NCBI RefSeq assembly: GCF_032854445.1
Contig: NC_088301.1
Span: 250,001-310,000, forward strand
Length of the DNA: 60,000 nt
Direction of reading: 5' to 3'
Source: Liolophura sinensis
Lineage: Eukaryota; Mollusca; Polyplacophora; Chitonida; Chitonidae
The stretch's first letter is position 1. Each line of letters opens with the position of its first letter. Positions 1 through 14,000 of the stretch are shown piece by piece. The notes under the pieces are model-generated. The model saw only the letters and a program-made list of their open reading frames with translations. It had not been told where the DNA came from and searched no databases. A program made the translations under genes and the position numbers.

Positions 1-514
1 TAAACACCTGAGATTTCTCACATATACAATAAACAGTAGGTTCATGATCCAGTAAACACCTGAGATTTCTCACATATACAATGAACAGTAGGTTCATGAT
101 CCAGTAAACACCTGAGATTTCTCACATATACAATAAACAGTAGGTTCATGATCCAGTAAACACCTGAGATTTCTCACATATACAATAAACAGTAGGTTCA
201 TGATCCTGTAAACACCTGAGATTTCTCACATATACAATAAACAGTAGGTTCATGATCCAGTAAACACCTGAGATTTCTCACATATACAATGAACAGTAGG
301 TTCATGATCCAGTAAACACCTGAGATTTCTCACATATACAATAAACAGTAGGTTCATGATCCAGTAAACACCTGAGATTTCTCACATATACAATAAACAG
401 TAGGTTCATGATCCCGTAAACACCTGAGATTTCTCACATATACAGTACACAGTAGGTTCATGATCCTGTAAACACCGGAGATTTCTCACATAGAGTACAC
501 AGTAGGTCCATGCA
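1..514. repeat. Tandem array, 52-bp unit, about 10 copies
   Basis: Unit begins TAAACACCTGAGATTTCTCA and carries AGTAGGTTCATGATCC. Copies are nearly identical on the left and decay at the right end (about 420-514). The array runs off the left edge, so its true size is unknown. It lies downstream of the RhoGAP gene. Confidence 0.97.
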
Positions 515-1526
515 ATATGATGAAATAACTAGACCTTCTCACCACAGCACATAAATGTTAGAAGCATTACATGCATGTCTGTGTTGCATTGCACCACCTG
601 GGTTTCACAATCACAGGCTTACTTGTGTGATGTATATTTGGACTGATTGCACTCAGTTTGTATGGCTGCATGTATTTCTTTGATTGCCTGCTTTGCTCAG
701 GGCTTAATATCACTTTTAACATTCCTCACTGGTCATGTCACAGTTAAGTCTCCTAGCAGACAGCCCGCAAATGTCCGAATGCCCACATCTATGTGTAGTG
801 CTGCCTCACTAAAACATCATGCTAAAGATATCAAACATGATGTAAACACTGTCCACAAACTAGGACAACTGATCTATCCATTAATGATGAGCAAGGAATT
901 TGCAAGACTGACAATTTTGAAATATTAAGCATTAAATTCTTTGCTGAGAAATGGAGCTACACCATATGAGGGACAGGGTTCACCACATTACAACACGTGA
1001 ATGTATTTTGGTAACTTTTCTTTATTTACAGTTTAATGGCATTCATGACATAATGATGTTATAGATAAAGAATATGTCTTTGTTAACCCTACCAATCTAA
1101 TGTCACCCTTCTTACACTATACAGATCAACCTTCTGTCAAGTCATACTCAAAATCCCAAACTCACCTCAAATAAGATTAACCCAATGGAAATATACTGTT
1201 ATACTCTTTTACATCACCTACATGCATGTGAAACTGAAAAATCAGTTCTCTTACTCCAAACAATGTGAAATAAGTTGAGTTATTAACAGTATTCTGCCCT
1301 TCACCCATCAAGCATACCACAGACGAACACAAACACTGCAACCAAAATGCCAATACGTATATTCAAACCAGCCACCAGAATAAAAAACAAAAACCAAAAC
1401 ACTAGAAAAAAAAAGATAAGTCACCTACACTGTAAAAAGAGTATACTATAGGTATTCTTCACCAGAGGCACAGAGCCCTACCATACTACACACCTGGTAT
1501 AACCTCGTGGGTATTTCAACATTTCT
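515..1526. other. Downstream flank of the RhoGAP gene, no gene seen
   Basis: AT-rich unique-looking sequence without convincing exons, repeats or RNA genes. The 93-codon open frame at 647-928 has no recognisable similarity or splice context. Confidence 0.5.
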
Positions 1527-1532
1527 TTTATT
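1527..1532 (-). promoter_or_regulatory. Candidate polyadenylation signal of the RhoGAP gene
   Basis: AATAAA on the minus strand, 325 bp after the stop codon. It is the first exact hexamer I saw downstream. If it is used, the 3' UTR includes a SINE-tail fragment (about 1585-1705). Confidence 0.3.
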
Positions 1533-1584
1533 TCACACGTATTCATTATTTTGCATAGATGTTCCCCTTTTCCTCTCTGGTCAT

Positions 1585-1705
1585 ACATGGGAAGGTCTGT
1601 CAGCAACCTGCCAATGGTCGTGGGTTTCCTCTGGGGCTCTCCCCAGTTTCCTTCCACCATAATGCTGACCTCCGTCGTATACGTGAAATATTCTTTTTCT
1701 TCGAA
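1585..1705 (+). mobile_element. SINE-tail fragment
   Basis: Diverged copy of the 3' half of the SINE at 31868-32132: GAAGGTCTGTCAGCAACCTG, then ATGGTCGTGGGTTTCC, ACCATAATGCTGACC and GTGAAATATTC. The tRNA-like head is missing. It lies in the presumed 3' UTR of the RhoGAP gene, antisense to it. Confidence 0.8.
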
Positions 1706-1856
1706 TCATGCTACTTTCATTTCCTATAGTCAACCACACCCTTCAATACAAACAGTGGGACAGATCATTTTATAAATAAATACAATTCCCATCTGTCCAG
1801 GTCAGCCTAATAGCCCCTCCACCATGATGCAAGTAGGACATCACACTATACCAGCT

Positions 1857-2020
1857 CTATTCACCAGTTCTAGTCAAAATAAAGATTTGCATACACTGTA
1901 CAGAGTTGTTCTCCCTTGAGCTACAGGGCGTCATGGCAGCCCTAAGGGAAGACCTAAGTGAGTCATCGGGAAGAAGGTTGGCTAAGTACTCGTCATCCTG
2001 TAAATCAAGGTCCAGCTCAT
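1857..2020 (-). CDS. ARHGAP45-like: RhoGAP gene last exon with stop codon
   Basis: The terminal coding part enters in phase 1 after TCTGTTCAG. It encodes ELDLDLQDDEYLANLLPDDS then a basic, Ser-rich end finishing ILTRTGE, with TAG at 1857-1859. The acidic DELDLDLQDDEYLANLLPDD segment could be a short linear motif. A further splice near GTATGC (about 1892) is possible, so the last 15 residues are less certain. Confidence 0.8.
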
Positions 2021-5000
2021 CTGAACAGAAATAAGATGCTAATAAGATGCAAATAAGATGCAAAATCAAGTTTCTGTGCTTGTTATATCAGAACCATGTA
2101 AGGTGCTACATCACTGTTGGAATGCAAAATAAAATAAACACCCAAATAATCGCTAGAACCATGTGCATAATAAAGTCACCTTGGTGTAAACCAAATTTAC
2201 TACCACCATAAACTGTCTTTATTTTAACGATACTTACATGTATGCTTCCTTAAAGTTTAGCGGCTTTTGTACAAAGCAAATCATTTAAATTATTATACGA
2301 CGATGCCGCAGTGCCGTTGTATCCCTTTGCAACATAGTTTTGCATTTTTGTTTTTGCCAAAGTAAGATTCCTTGACCAGCCTTTACACCAGGGTCAATAA
2401 AGATAAGAAAAAAAATGGTATAAACAATGTACTAGTCCACTTTATAGCTTGCAGTAAGAGTATCATGATGCACAAAAGGAATCTTGTTGAAACTCAAAAA
2501 CTCTGCATTACAGTTTTACACCCTGGGTTAAGGCATGTCCAGAACGAGATTGCGAAAATCTTAATGATGAACCTTACTGGTGAAATTTGAGGAAATGACA
2601 CTGACTACATGAAACCATTGTGATCATTACAGGGGGATGGTTTGTGGTGATTCAGTCATCATTCACACACTTATTACATGTACTGTAAAGGAACTCATGG
2701 TTATATTACTTTAACCACTACTCTCTTTCACGTCTAAACCCTATACTGACATACACTAAGTTGGCTACTATTGTATTCATGTCCTTACCGTCAGAGCCAA
2801 CATCTGAGGTGCTCTCTGGGGACTGATTCTCCAGGTTAGAGTGTGACGCACTGCCAGGCAGACTGAACTCCTGGCCCAGCTCCTGAAAACACACACAAAC
2901 AGACAGACGAACATAATGAGTGTAGTCGTCTGCCATTTCCAGTATACACATGTAACTCTCACAGACTCACAAGCTTGTCACACCAGCTTAGCGGAGTACT
3001 GAGTACTGGATTTCCAGGGTACATGAACCACTACCAGCAAATCTTTTTCCGTTTTTCACCTACTTCCTAGAATAATGTCAGAGTCTTTATGTTTGAGTGT
3101 ACAAGAGAAGGTTGGTAAATTTCAATATTTCAAATTTCCTGAGTTTTTCCAAGGCTTTTCCTGGCCCAACTTCAACTTTTCCAGACTACCAGGAATTAAT
3201 ACTCTACACTTACCCAAGCTCAAAGCAATGTAATATGATTATACAGTAATTAGCTGAACTTTGAATCACAAGCATTTAAAAAGCAATTTCAAAGAAGCAG
3301 GATATCAAATTTTTGTACAACTGTCATCATACTACATACTACAACTGCATTTTTTTGTCTGCATTTTTAATTTCATGGCGTTTCCTGGCCCAACTATAAA
3401 AAAGCCCTAACTATCTAGAGTTCTCAAGAAACTTTCAAATTGCAGGTCTGTCAAGGTTACCAAGGCCCCGTGTGAGCACAGGTAACAAACAGTTTGATAT
3501 AATGTACATGTATGTATTTCCCTCTCAAATTCTAGTCCTTCCTGCTTCAACCAAAAGGCTTATATACAAGTATTACTTCTCCAAAAAGCTTATAACTGAT
3601 ATATGACATGTACATATTTATTTCATTGAACGTCTTTATAAGTTATGATAGTAAAATGAGTAAAGCATACCTTGTGGTCGTTTGAAGGGTTGTCTCGAAA
3701 CACCGACTCCACTGCGGCCTTGCTGGTAGTCCTTTAACACAGGGCATAAGCATGGCTACAGTAACCAGACACACCTCCCAACCCAAAGACTGGATTCCTC
3801 ACACTGTTTTTATCACTATGACTATATGTCTTAAACAGCATTCAGCAGGATAATACAGGGAATTTTTTGTAATTTGTTACATGACATTCCTGGACTGGGT
3901 CAGATCCAGTGATTATGTCAAAGATCCTTCTTCCCGATTAGTACTGTAATATTGTCAAAGCACTGTTAAGCCGTAATCCTTTCATTTACAATAAATTTTA
4001 TAGCTGTGATGACATGTCCAAAGATAAAGATCAAGTTTCATAAACATCAAGTTGTCCCTTGATATATTTACTTATTTGACTGGTGTTCTGTTTCATGCTG
4101 CAGTCAAGAACAGTGCATCACCTGGGCCAAGGAAGAGAACCTGGTGAAAACAACTGTGACTCACACACGAGCCAGTCGGGGCTACATCTGAACAGGTAAC
4201 CTCAGTGATCAAGACTAGTGACTGCTTAGTTCAGTGCCTACAGCTGCAGAAGACTACCAAATACAAGCCTTACCTGACCACTACCTCCTGGTGATGCCCC
4301 TCTTCTGTACCCTCACCTGTAATAAACATGACATCTGTACAGGTAACAATCTGAACACAAGATATGAGAGTCATACGAAAGTCAACTGTAGGCTGATGGG
4401 AATCCTGCCACTCAGAAATACAGTACAAGTGATATTTAGCAGAACTCCTTTGATGACTCATCATTGTATATTATGACAGACAACAAGCCGATCTACACCA
4501 CATGTTTGTGTTCGGAAGGTCAGCAGAGTTCAGAATGGATGTTATGGCTTCTGGAAAGAAGTATTTGCATGTTTGTATGCACACATATGCTTTGGGGTTC
4601 ACGTTGTACTTAACAATTTTCCAATCATATGAGGACAAGAAGTCATCAGGTGCATGTACCCATACTGTGTCTTCTTGTGTCAGGGTTGAGTCCATGACGC
4701 CAATGTGCTGCCAACATTAAAGTATCACGCGTAAGACAAGAGACATGATACCACGCTCTGTCACTATGCTGACACTCGGACAACCAGTCATGTTTATTTG
4801 CTCTAACCTCACAGTGCTGAGTGCCAAGAGAGGCAGTAGCAAGTATCATTTTTCTTTTTTTTTGCATGACCTAACCCAGAGGAGTATATGCACTTTTGTA
4901 ACATAATAGTTTTAGCAAAGGTGGAGCCATGTGTAACATCTGGTTAGAGAGTTTACCTGCTGCTAGCTCCTCCTCTGTCAGTGTGGAGTCATCTGTAGCA

Positions 5001-8000
5001 AGGTTCTCACCGCCCTCCAAATCCTTATCTGAACCGAAGATCTCCTGAGAGGAGGTAAGTAGAAAATAAGAAAAACGCCTCTTCATTCAACGCATCTAAT
5101 AACTAACATTTCTGTTTGATTTGCAGAATAAAAATGAGCAGCTACAATCTTGTAGACCGTGTCTGACAAGTGTTCTCTGCTGGGTAATAATAATTCATAG
5201 CAGCTAATTTAATAGTTTCTGATTTTTTAATTTATTTTCAGTTATTTACTTATTTTAATTTTTTTGACATCTTAGAGGAATGTAATGCAATTGAGCGCAA
5301 ACTGTGATTATTAATCAATAAACTTGGCCAAACAGTTCAACAACAAACCCTACAAAGATATCCACACGGTTGCCTCCCCTTGTCTCTCCACTCCAAATGG
5401 AGGACGTGACACCACACCAAGCATATGTTACCAGCAGAGGAAAACACAGGTCATCCCACATGAGGTAACCACAGACAGAGGAAGTAGCTTACCTCAGCTG
5501 AGTCTATAAGTAGCTCCACCATGTGAGTCTGGTGAGGAGTGTCCACTAGTGATGTAAGAGAAGCCGTTCCTTCCCTGGGGGAGACACAATTAACACTGTT
5601 AAGTCAAATCATTCCTCAACCTTATCGTACCATTAAAGGTACCTTATCATTAATGGTGGTCATTTTGACAGCTTTCACCAATGTGAACTAATCAGATTTT
5701 TACTTTCCTCAGGTCCTCAAATTAGCTAAAACCAGCACGTGTCCAAAATCAATTTCAATGTATACTTTTTGCAAAGAGATACGTGTCTCATATACAAACA
5801 CATCAAAAAGAAAAGCTCTATGTACTGAACAAAAGAGTCTTATTTGTACAACTGATTCCAATAAAAAACCCAACCACTTTAATGTTGCCACAACAGCTGA
5901 GTGTATAAAACGAATATTAAACTTGATAAATGACTAAAGTGTCAGCAAAGTTGGCCTAATGCTTACCTGGGCCTTAATAGTGTGGGTCCAAACACAATAC
6001 CCAGGTTGTTAGTGCTCATCTGGTTAATCTCAACATTTCCTGCCATCCTGTCAAATGAAAACAATACATTCTTTTATTTGCATTGCTGTTTTACACCACA
6101 ATACTGCACAATACACCACAAAGTTCCTGCTCCAGGATTCTGGTTATTTCATGCAAATTTCTCAGAACGCAAACCTCTAAAACAAACTACCTGAGCTACA
6201 TATAGCTAGTTTGCCTGCAGGAAAGGCACATGTATTTCCCAGCAGACATCTCTATGGTAGACCAAAGCCCACCTTTCTCTGCAGCCTGCTGATCCAATCG
6301 CCACGATATGGCTGAAATATTGCCGATGTGGCGTTAAGCCATAATCATTCATTCATTCTACTGATCCAATGGTATAATGCAAACTGAGCTTCCCTTAAAA
6401 CACGCACTTTATAAGAAATTTTTAATTTGTCTTCACTCTTGTCGTTTAAATGGTTTTACTTATTTATTTTATTTCAAATTTCTATAGTTAAAACTGGGAA
6501 CAGCCATCAACATCCATTTCCACCTGTAGAGCAGACAGAGATGGAGAGCTGTCATCTGAATAGCTGAGGTCAAAGCTGTTGCTGTATCGAATCCCATTCT
6601 AAATTCACCTTTTCAAATGGAGCATAAGCATGGCGCTTGTCTTGTAGTTGGACTTGGGCAGTCTCTTGGCCATCCCTCTTAGTCTCTCCACAGTACTAGC
6701 ATGGTCGACAGTACCGGTCATGTCCTCCTGCGCAACACAACCAAGGTCACCGTCAAAGGTCAAGTGTAGAAACATGAAAACCTTCAAACTACAGCTTCCC
6801 CTGCTTTGGCATATCACTTCATAATAAAAAAAAATTCTGTACATTTTCTCCACATAAATATTTCCATTCATGCTACAGTGCAGCTCAGGATAGAAGTCAA
6901 TTGTTTACCGCCCAGATTGAGCTCCGAGATACTGAACAGCGCTCCAATGGCATGTGACAAACCTCTTTACCAACTCTCTACAATACCTCTAGGATCGCGC
7001 TAATCTCCTGCCTGGTTTTGACTTTTAGCCCAAGCTGTACTGCATTTAAATTGAACGTACAACATTTATGTCTCTCTGCTTGCAGAGAGTTATAGCGGTC
7101 TCCTTCAAGCACATTTCATGACCTCGCATGTTTTGTGTGATGTGATGATAGCTAGATTAATAAATGAAGACCCGTGCAATGCCATAACGATTCAAAACTG
7201 AAGGGAAAGGAGCCCTTGTATGTGGAACAAATAATAAAATGTCCAGGTTTGAGGGGTTTATTTTTACTGATGCCTAAAAATTGCATTTCACATTTAAAGG
7301 TGTTAAAAGTATTACTACAATACTTGTGACATTGCACAAGCAGCTAAGGTTTGCAGTATTCATTACTGAACTACATAAATTACAGTGTATAATAGTGTTA
7401 GTGTAGCATTAGCCCATGCATCATGTCCTCTATACCACCCACTGTTCCAAATGTAAACGTACACTGTCGCAAACACATAAAGATCTTAAAATGATACCTT
7501 TTTTAACACTTCAGTTTTCTGAAGTTCATCAAACTTAAAACACTCTCAAGTGTGCCAATAAGGCAGTTGAATCAATCTGAATCAAGCAAAACTTTTCACT
7601 GGAAAATGCTAAACTTTAGGTGAAATGCAATGAATGTAGCCTGTTCATGCTGCTACAGGTACATGTCCCAGATGTCTTACCTTAGCTATCCGGATGAAGT
7701 CTGGGTATAGCCGGAAAGTTAACAAGGGTTCAGGTAACTGAAATACACAACAGTACATCAATGTCAGCAGGAAGCACAGGTGTAGTCTTATACGGTCATC
7801 ATCACATCAACTGACAAATCTAAACATAGGGACAGGTACAAAATCTAAACAAATGGACAGGTGCAAAATCTAAACAAACGGACAGGTACAAAATCAAGTC
7901 AACTGCGCCAAAATCTCACACGAGAGGGCATCATAGTTTTCTGCACTTTTAAGCATAATTCCTAACTGAAACTACATCTGCACCCACTATCCTTAGTGAG

Positions 8001-11000
8001 AAGGGCTCAGTAATAAACACAGGATGTTAGCACTGCTGGAAATCACAGCACTACTCCCTTTCCTACAAACAGCAAATGACCAAAAGTTTGACCCCCAAAG
8101 TGTCTTTTATAGGCATGTAAATGTCTTTGACTTAAAACACTCCTTTTGGAGATGGAACTTTCATTTTTGAAGGAAGATATTATCTAACCTTCCAAACAAA
8201 GCGCTGAACACATTCATAGAATGAACAGAACTCTCCAAATCAGACAAAATGTACATCATTATCATGGGGGAATTTGAGATTATTTACAGAACTCTCCGAA
8301 TCAGGCAAAATGTACATCATTATCATGGGGGAAATTCGAGATTATTTACAGAACTCTCCGAATCAGGCAAAATGTACATCATCATCATGGGGGAAATTCG
8401 AGATTATTTACAGAACTCTCCGAATCAGGCAAAATGTACATCATTATCATGAGGAAATTTGAGATTATTTACAGAACTCTCCGAATCAGGCAAAATGTAC
8501 ATCATTATCATGGGGGAAATTTGAGATTATTTACAGAACTCTCCGAATCAGGCAAAATGTCCATCATTATCATGGGGAAATTTGAGATTATTTACAGAAC
8601 TCTCCGAATCAGGCAAAATGTGCATCATTATCATGGGGAAATTCGAGATTATTTACAGAACTCTCCGAATCAGGCAAAATGTGCATCATTATCATGGGGG
8701 AAATTCGAGATTATTTACAGAACTCTCCGAATCAGGCAAAATGTACATCATTATCATGGGGGAAATTCGAGATTATTTACAGAACTCTCCGAATCAGACA
8801 AAATGTGCATCATTATCATGGGGGAAATTCGAGATTATTTACAGAACTCTCCGAATCAGGCAAAATGTACATCATTATCATGGGGAAATTTTAGATTATT
8901 TACAGAACTCTCCGAATCAGGCAAAATGTACATCATTATCATGGGGAAATTTGAGATTATTTACAGAACTCTCCGAATCAGGCAAAATGTGCATCATTAT
9001 CATGGGGGAAATTCGAGATTATTTACAGAACTCTCCGAATCAGGCAAAATGTACATCATTATCATGGGGGAAATTCGAGATTATTTACAGAACTCTCCGA
9101 ATCAGGCAAAATGTGCATCATTATCATGGGGGAAATTCGAGATTATTTACAGAACTCTCCGAATCAGGCAAAATGTACATAATTATCATGGGGAAATTTT
9201 AGATTATTTACAGAACTCTCCGAATCAGGCAAAATGTACATCATTATCATGGGGAAATTTGAGATTATTTACAGAACTCTCCGAATCAGGCAAAATGTGC
9301 ATCATTATCATGGGGGAAATTCGAGATTATTTACAGAACTCTCCGAATCAGGCAAAATGTGCATCATTATCATGGGGGAAATTCGAGATTATTTACAGAA
9401 CTCTCCGAATCAGGCAAAATGTACATCATTATCATGGGGGAAATTCGAGATTATTTACAGAACTCTCCGAATCAGACAAAATGTGCATCATTATCATGGG
9501 GGAAATTCGAGATTATTTACAGAACTCTCCGAATCAGGCAAAATGTACATCATTATCATGGGGGAAATTCGAGATTATTTACAGAACTCTCCGAATCAGA
9601 CAAAATGTGCATCATTATCATGGGGGAAATTCGAGATTATTTACAGAACTCTCCGAATCAGGCAAAATGTACATCATTATCATGGGGGAAATTCGAGATT
9701 ATTTACAGAACTCTCCGAATCAGACAAAATGTGCATCATTATCATGGGGGAAATTCGAGATTATTTACAGAACTCTCCGAATCAGGCAAAATGTACATCA
9801 TTATCATGGGGGAATTTGAGATTACTTACAGAACTCTCCGAATCAGACAAAATGTGCATCATTATCATGGGGGAAATTTGAGATTATTTACATTAAACAT
9901 TATCTCCATATCAAACAGAGTTTCTGTCCATGAATACTTTCAGGCCATCAAATACCTGACACTGATGTTATGACGCCCCCAGCTCACCTGTCTGAGGTAG
10001 AGTTTGAGAACGTTGGAGATGACGTTAGGGTTCTCTTCTGACAAGTCCACACCTTCTGGGTCGTCATCAAACTTCAGGCAGAGGTTTTCTACCTTTGACT
10101 TCACACCCGATACTCTGTAAATCCCCTGTGGTCACAGACACAAGAACAAGACTGAACATATGAGCCTCACATGAAATATAAGATGCATGATTGTTCTTCT
10201 GCAGGAAAGGCTTTTATGGCTACATGTAAGTTAATTTCTTTATACTTTATTTGGTTCTCCAAAAACAGGGAAGACTGAAATGGTATTCGAATGAGATGTT
10301 ACTTTTGAAATAATATTAAATGTAATATGAACGAGAGTGCGTAAAAAGAGAAAGTCACCATAGAAACAAGAAAATAGCACAGTTTGCTCACATGCACCCA
10401 CTCACCCTAATGTCCATGCCTCTTTTCTCTATCTCCTCTAGACACAGTGTGATAATGGGGGGTACGTCTGTGTTAGTCTGCTTCACTTGCTCACTAAAGT
10501 CAACTCCAAACGTGTTTCGGCGATTCCCAAGACGCTTCAAAAAAAAGACTTTGTGTCAAGAATTTGAAATACGTTTGATATTAAGAAAATGACATCTAGG
10601 AATACATAAACTGACTGCTGTATATCACATATGGTTAAAAGGCTAAAAAGAGTTTGAGTAACATAAGCAAAGTAGTTATAGAAATAACTTGTGCCTGACT
10701 GGATACAGCTGATAACATGGTGGTCCTTTCGACTGTCTCAATGTGTGGACTTTACTTACCTTGACGTGACCTTGTAACACCACAAAAATGAACAGTTATG
10801 CTTTTCAATCTTCCAGTGAGATACATTATCGATGCATATATACATTTACTGCAGTGTTATCTTCTGTTTTAATACTCAGCAGTAACAGGATCCAGATCTA
10901 AACACATCTGAAGCAGTACAACAACTCAAAAAAAACTTCAGGTGACTCTCACAGAGCAGATTCCTTGGAAGTCGCTGTCCCGCCCCCCTCGTCCCCCGAT

Positions 11001-14000
11001 CGTCTTCCTGCCCTGGCCCACCAGCATCTCCACACTCTGACCTATACCTAAAACACAACAACAAGACCGTCATCAGAACATCAACACAATGAAATACATA
11101 CATCATTTGTTTTGATACTACCAGAGCAATGAGTGCTTAAAACATGCCAAAAGATACTCTTCTCTGCATGCCACAAAAACCTTTATTTCCCACAAAACAT
11201 ATAAAAGTATATATAAATATACCAGATGACTGTTTTCATTTACCCCAAATTTTGGAGGCAAACAGATGTCATGAGATATTACTTCTTCCCATGATATCAC
11301 TGTACTTTCCAAATACCTCTCAAAGCACCTTTCTAAAATCAATCTCCCAGAATCTGGAAAAATAAGCAACTTAGTTTAACATGGACGAAATGTTAGGTCA
11401 TTTAGGGTATATAACAGCTGCTCTATAGCTTGGTCACGCTCTGAACATTACACTCAGTATGGACAACAGCTGCTCTACAGCGTGGTCACGCGCTTAACAT
11501 TACACTCAGTATGGACAACAGCTGCTCTACAGCGTGGTCACGCGCTTAACATTACACTCAGTATGGACAACAGCTGCTCTACAGCGTGGTCACGCGCTTA
11601 ACATTACAGTCAGTATGGACAACAGCTGCTCTACAGCGTGGTCACGCGCTTAACATTACACTCAGTATGGACGACAGCTGCTCTACAGCGTGGTCACGCG
11701 CTTAACATTACACTCAGTATGGACAACAGCTCTACAGCGTGGTCACGCGCTTAACATTACACTCAGTATGGACAACAGCTGCTCTACAGCTTGGTCACAC
11801 GCTTGACATTACACTCAGTATGGACAACAGCTGCTCTACAGCTTGGTCACACGCTTAACATTACACTCAGTATGGACAACAGCTGCTCTACAGCGTGGTC
11901 ACGCGCTTAACATTACACTCAGTATGGACAACAGCTGCTCTACAGCTTGGTCACGCGCTTAACATTACACTCAGTATGGACAACAGCTGCTCTACAGCTT
12001 GGTCACACGCTTAACATTACACTCAGTATGGACAACAGCTGCTCTACAGCTTGGTCACGCGCTTAACATTACACTCAGTATGGACAACAGCTGCTCTACA
12101 GCTTGGTCACGCGCTTAACATTACGCTCAGTATGGACAACAGCTGCTCTACAGCGTGGTCACGCGCTTAACATTACACTCAGTATGGACAACAGCTGCTC
12201 TACAGCGTGGTCACGCGCTTAACATTACAGTCAGTATGGACAACAGCTGCTCTACAGCGTGGTCACGCGCTTAACATTACAGTCAGTATGGACAACAGCT
12301 GCTCTACAGCGTGGTCACGCGCTTAACATTACAGTCAGTATGGACAACAGCTGCTCTACAGCATGGTCACGCACTTAACATTACACTCAGTATGGACGAC
12401 AGCTGCTCTACAGCGTGGTCACCCTCTTAACATTACACTCAGTATGGACAACAGCTGCTCTACAGCGTGGTCACGCACTTAACATTACACTCCATATGGA
12501 CAACAGCTGCTCTACAGCGTGGTCACCCTCTTAACATTACACTCAGTATGGACAACAGCTGCTCTACAGCGTGGTCAGGCACTTAACATTACACTCCGTA
12601 TGGACAACAGCTGCTCTACAGCGTGGTCACCCTCTTAACATTACACTCAGTATGGACAACAGCTGCTCTACAGCGTGGTCAGGCACTTAACATTACACTC
12701 CGTATGGACAACAGCTGCTCTACAGCGTGGTCACGCACTTAACATTACACTCAGTATGGACAACAGCTGCTCTACAGCTTGGTCACACGCTTGACATTAC
12801 ACTCAGTATGGACAACAGCTGCTCTACAGCTTGGTCACACGCTTAACATTACACTCAGTATGGACAACAGCTGCTCTACAGCGTGGTCACGCGCTTAACA
12901 TTACACTCAGTATGGACAACAGCTGCTCTACAGCTTGGTCACGCGCTTAACATTACACTCAGTATGGACAACAGCTGCTCTACAGCTTGGTCACACGCTT
13001 AACATTACACTCAGTATGGACAACAGCTGCTCTACAGCTTGGTCACGCGCTTAACATTACACTCAGTATGGACAACAGCTGCTCTACAGCTTGGTCACGC
13101 GCTTAACATTACGCTCAGTATGGACAACAGCTGCTCTACAGCGTGGTCACGCGCTTAACATTACACTCAGTATGGACAACAGCTGCTCTACAGCGTGGTC
13201 ACGCGCTTAACATTACAGTCAGTATGGACAACAGCTGCTCTACAGCGTGGTCACGCGCTTAACATTACAGTCAGTATGGACAACAGCTGCTCTACAGCGT
13301 GGTCACGCGCTTAACATTACAGTCAGTATGGACAACAGCTGCTCTACAGCGTGGTCACGCACTTAACATTACACTCAGTATGGACGACAGCTGCTCTACA
13401 GCGTGGTCACCCTCTTAACATTACACTCAGTATGGACAACAGCTGCTCTACAGCGTGGTCACGCACTTAACATTACACTCCATATGGACAACAGCTGCTC
13501 TACAGCGTGGTCACCCTCTTAACATTACACTCAGTATGGACAACAGCTGCTCTACAGCGTGGTCAGGCACTTAACATTACACTCCGTATGGACAACAGCT
13601 GCTCTACAGCGTGGTCACGCACTTAACATTACACTCAGTATGGACAACAGCTGCTCTACAGCGTGGTCAGGCACTTAACATTACACTCAGTATGGACAAC
13701 AGCTGCTCTACAGCGTGGTCACGCGCTTAACATTACACTCAGTATGGACAACAGCTGCTCTACAGCGTGGTCACGCCCTTAACATTACACTCAGTATGGA
13801 CAACAGCTGCTCTACAGCGTGGTCAGGCACTTAACATTACACTCCGTATGGACAACAGCTGCTCTACAGCGTGGTCACGCCCTTAACATTACACTCCGTA
13901 TGGACAACAGCTGCTCTACAGCGTGGTCACGCCCTTAACATTACACTCAGTATGGACAACAGCTGCTCTACAGCGTGGTCACGCGCTTAACATTACACTC

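Larger units (their letters stand above)
2883..5966. other. Introns between C-terminal exons, nothing further recognised
   Basis: Four introns of about 0.4-0.8 kb separate the tail exons. They are AT-rich, with possible old SINE traces near 4065-4090. I see no additional exon, RNA gene or array here. Confidence 0.5.
6371..8223. other. Introns around RhoGAP exons 6609-6727 and 7681-7737
   Basis: Mostly plain intron. A fragment at 7560-7642 resembles one end of the MITE at 49531-49743 (GCAAAACTTTTCAC, GCTAAACTTTAGGTGAAAT). Three copies of a 28-bp unit (ACAGGTACAAAATCTAAACA) stand at about 7817-7895. Confidence 0.5.

Noticed and set aside
1-514. CRISPR-like regularly spaced repeats
   Set aside because: The whole 52-bp unit repeats with no variable spacers, in eukaryotic DNA. 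The same applies to the other arrays.
8434-9819. 461-codon plus-strand open frame
   Set aside because: It lies wholly within the 62-bp tandem array inside a RhoGAP intron. Its length follows from a stop-free unit, not from a gene.
10760-10770. 11-nt segment bounded by ACAAG and GTAAGT as a microexon
   Set aside because: Its neighbours already join in phase 0. Adding 11 nt would break the RhoGAP frame.
11118-11369. 83-codon minus-strand open frame as a possible missing C1 exon
   Set aside because: No C1 Cys/His spacing, no phase-compatible splice pair.
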